In this document: positions 62,571 to 64,000 of the stretch, piece after piece
Layout: every line of letters begins with the position of its first letter
How positions within the stretch are numbered: the stretch's first letter is position 1
From: Jiella marina
GTDB taxonomy: Bacteria; Pseudomonadota; Alphaproteobacteria; Rhizobiales; Rhizobiaceae
Reading direction: 5' to 3'
Assembly: GCF_024359545.1 (NCBI RefSeq)
Contig: NZ_JAKQZG010000005.1
Span: 1-64,000, forward strand
Length of the DNA: 64,000 bases
Position numbers and translations under genes: made by a program
Notes under the pieces: model-generated
The model's database searches: none
Told to the model about the DNA's origin: nothing
Seen by the model: the letters and a program-made list of their open reading frames with translations, nothing else

Positions 62571-63107
62571 ATGGATTGTTCGATCGAGATCCTCATGAAC
62601 GGCAGGCCTCAGACGCTTGTCGTCGACGCGCACCGGACGCTCCTCGACGTGCTGAGATCCGATCTCGCGATCACCAGTCCGAAATATGGCTGCGGCTTGG
62701 CTCAGTGCGGCTCCTGCACGGTTTTGATCGACGGGGCGCCGGCCAGAAGCTGCGTAATGCGTGCCGCCAAGGCCAATGGCGCTGCGATCACGACGCTCGA
62801 AGGCCTTGCACACGCGCAGACCGGCGAACTCCATCCGGTTCAAAGGGGCTTCGTCGAAGCGGTCGGTGCCCAGTGCGGCTATTGCCTCAACGGGATGGTG
62901 ATGACGGCGATCGCGCTTCTCAGGGAAAACCCGAATCCGGACGAAGGGGATGTGCGAGCGGCCCTGCGCCACAATCTCTGTCGCTGTGGAACCCACAAGG
63001 AAATCGTCGCCTCCGTGATGCGCGCTGCCGAGCTAATGCGTGAAGAGGCGCAAGCGCAGACGAGCCCCGACGGAACGTCTTCTGCGGGCGAAGGAGCCTC
63101 CGCGTGA
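62571..63107 (+). CDS. nicA: Nicotinate hydroxylase small subunit, 2x[2Fe-2S]
   Basis: A 178-residue electron-transfer subunit. The plant-type [2Fe-2S] site is C41, C46, C49 and C61 (KYGCGLAQCGSCTVLI); the second cluster is C102, C105, C137 and C139 (QCGYCLNGMVM, HNLCRCGTHKEI). With NicB it hydroxylates nicotinate to 6-hydroxynicotinate. Compared with the 157-residue Pseudomonas NicA it has a longer polar tail. Its stop overlaps the nicB GTG (GTGA). Confidence 0.92.
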   Translation: MDCSIEILMNGRPQTLVVDAHRTLLDVLRSDLAITSPKYGCGLAQCGSCTVLIDGAPARSCVMRAAKANGAAITTLEGLAHAQTGELHPVQRGFVEAVGAQCGYCLNGMVMTAIALLRENPNPDEGDVRAALRHNLCRCGTHKEIVASVMRAAELMREEAQAQTSPDGTSSAGEGASA

Positions 63108-64000
63108 GCGGCGATTACGGGCGCATACTGGTCTTTCGCGACGAGGCCGGCCCGCGGGAAGTCTTTCTTTCCTTCGACACGTCCGGAGTCGCCATCGGCT
63201 TCAACGGTCATGTCGACCTCGGGACGGGCATAGAAACCGCCTTGTCGCAGATCGTCGCGGAGGAACTCGATCTGCCGCTGGATCGGGTCCGCATGGTGCT
63301 CGGCGACACGGAAAAGACGCCGAACCAGGGCCCGACAATCGCCTCGGAAACCATTCAGATCACCGCTGTACCGCTCCGCCATGCAAGCGCCCAGATCCGC
63401 CGGGAACTCGCGATCCGGGGCGCGCGGCGTCTGAATGCGCCGGCGGCGCGGGTGACCCTCGAAGATGGCGAGGTGCGCTGGAAGGACACGCATGTCCCCT
63501 ATGAGAGCCTGATCGCCGGCGAGGAGATCGCCCTCAGGCTCGACACCGAAACGCCGGTAAAGAATCCGAAGGACTACAAGATCGTCGGCCAGTCGGCGGC
63601 GCGCGTGGACCTGCCGGCGAAGGTGACCGGTCGCTATCCTTATGTCCACGACGTCTTCGTCGAGGGGATGCTCCACGGCCATGTGATCCGTCCGCCCTAT
63701 GCCGGCCGCGACAGTGGTGCCTTCATTGGCAAGAGCCTGGTGTCCTTCGACGAGGCCGCCGTGGGCCACATGCCGGGTTTCGTTGCCGTGGTGCACCGGG
63801 GCGACTTCCTCGGCGTGGTCGCGGAGCGGGCCGACCAGGCGGAGGCGATCGCCGAGGCGCTGCCGGTGGAATGGCTGATGCCGCCGGATCTGCCGGACAT
63901 GACGAGTATCGCCGATACCGTCAGAAGCCAGCCCGCGACGCCGCGCAACTGTGACAGCACCGGCGATTTCGCGCGGGGCATCGGCGAGTGCGACGTCCGG
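63104..64000 (+). CDS. nicB: Nicotinate hydroxylase large subunit, molybdopterin domain (3' end outside window)
   Basis: The first 299 codons of the large subunit, open to the window end. The start is GTG 63104 inside the GTGA overlap with nicA. FNGHVDLGTGIETALSQIVAEELDLPLDRVRMVLGDTEKTPNQGPTIASETIQ is the molybdopterin-binding motif of the xanthine-oxidase family; LPAKVTGRYPYVHDVFVEGMLHGHVIRPPYAG follows. In NicB-type enzymes the order of molybdopterin sub-domains is permuted and three cytochrome c domains occur at the C-terminus; those cannot be seen here. Confidence 0.88.
   Translation, partial: MSGDYGRILVFRDEAGPREVFLSFDTSGVAIGFNGHVDLGTGIETALSQIVAEELDLPLDRVRMVLGDTEKTPNQGPTIASETIQITAVPLRHASAQIRRELAIRGARRLNAPAARVTLEDGEVRWKDTHVPYESLIAGEEIALRLDTETPVKNPKDYKIVGQSAARVDLPAKVTGRYPYVHDVFVEGMLHGHVIRPPYAGRDSGAFIGKSLVSFDEAAVGHMPGFVAVVHRGDFLGVVAERADQAEAIAEALPVEWLMPPDLPDMTSIADTVRSQPATPRNCDSTGDFARGIGECDVR

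Noticed and set aside
1-64000. CRISPR array, rRNA or tRNA genes
   Set aside because: No regularly spaced short repeats and no cloverleaf or rRNA-like segments were noticed; the only repeated units are the precursor-peptide genes.

Overview
The window is GC-rich, densely coded DNA from an alphaproteobacterium. I infer Hyphomicrobiales or a close relative from the gene content: a GlxA-type regulator, an N-methylglutamate-pathway block, Nif11-type leader peptides with an NHLM exporter, a fused UreAB and a nic cluster. The genus cannot be fixed from the sequence alone. No rRNA, tRNA or CRISPR array was seen.

Layout. (1) 1-10.2 kb, iron uptake: a chimeric remnant (integrase N-terminus joined to a siderophore-receptor C-terminus), an MsbA-like exporter, a structured intergenic region, a glyoxalase-fold protein, and an operon for a TonB-dependent receptor plus a FecB/FecCD/FecE-type ABC importer. 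(2) 10.2-11.7 kb: decayed prophage DNA. (3) 11.75-25.2 kb, plus strand: a five-gene amide/urea-type ABC importer, then both subunits of N,N-dimethylformamidase (dmfA1, dmfA2). These are followed by five accessory genes: a Rieske-oxygenase-like protein that has lost metal ligands at both sites, a Sel1-repeat protein, an unknown 110-residue protein, a CbbQ/NorQ-type MoxR ATPase and a CbbO/NorD-type VWA protein. (4) 25.2-30.4 kb, minus strand: urease operon ureE-F-AB-C-G-D. (5) 30.5-37.9 kb, minus strand: aliphatic amidase amiE, gmaS, mgsC-B-A and two regulators. (6) 38-42.8 kb, plus strand: a DAO-family oxidoreductase, then an M20 amidohydrolase and two APH/choline-kinase-fold kinases behind a good sigma-54 promoter.

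(7) 43-54.9 kb: a peptide-export island. Nine intact and one decayed Nif11-type precursor peptide genes lie downstream of an NHLM-type HlyD / C39-peptidase ABC / ABC transporter set, with a divergent AraC regulator. No RiPP-modifying enzyme is visible. (8) 55-56.4 kb: a nonsense-interrupted SnoaL-like gene, a small winged-helix-like ORF and a very strong hairpin. (9) 56.4-64 kb: nicotinate degradation by the maleamate pathway (nicE, D, X, F, plus a sodium:solute symporter with a tiny partner, on the minus strand; nicR; nicA and the start of nicB on the plus strand). Paired operator-like palindromes flank nicR.

How it works together (inference). Regions 3 to 6 form a scavenging block for reduced nitrogen and C1 compounds. 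Amides or urea are imported; DMF gives formate and dimethylamine; short amides give acid and ammonia; urea gives ammonia; methylamine is captured as gamma-glutamylmethylamide and N-methylglutamate. The nic block adds another nitrogen heterocycle, releasing formate, ammonia and fumarate. The two most novel-looking systems are the putative DMFase-maturation module at 19.8-25.2 kb and the orphan multi-peptide NHLM island at 43-53.6 kb.
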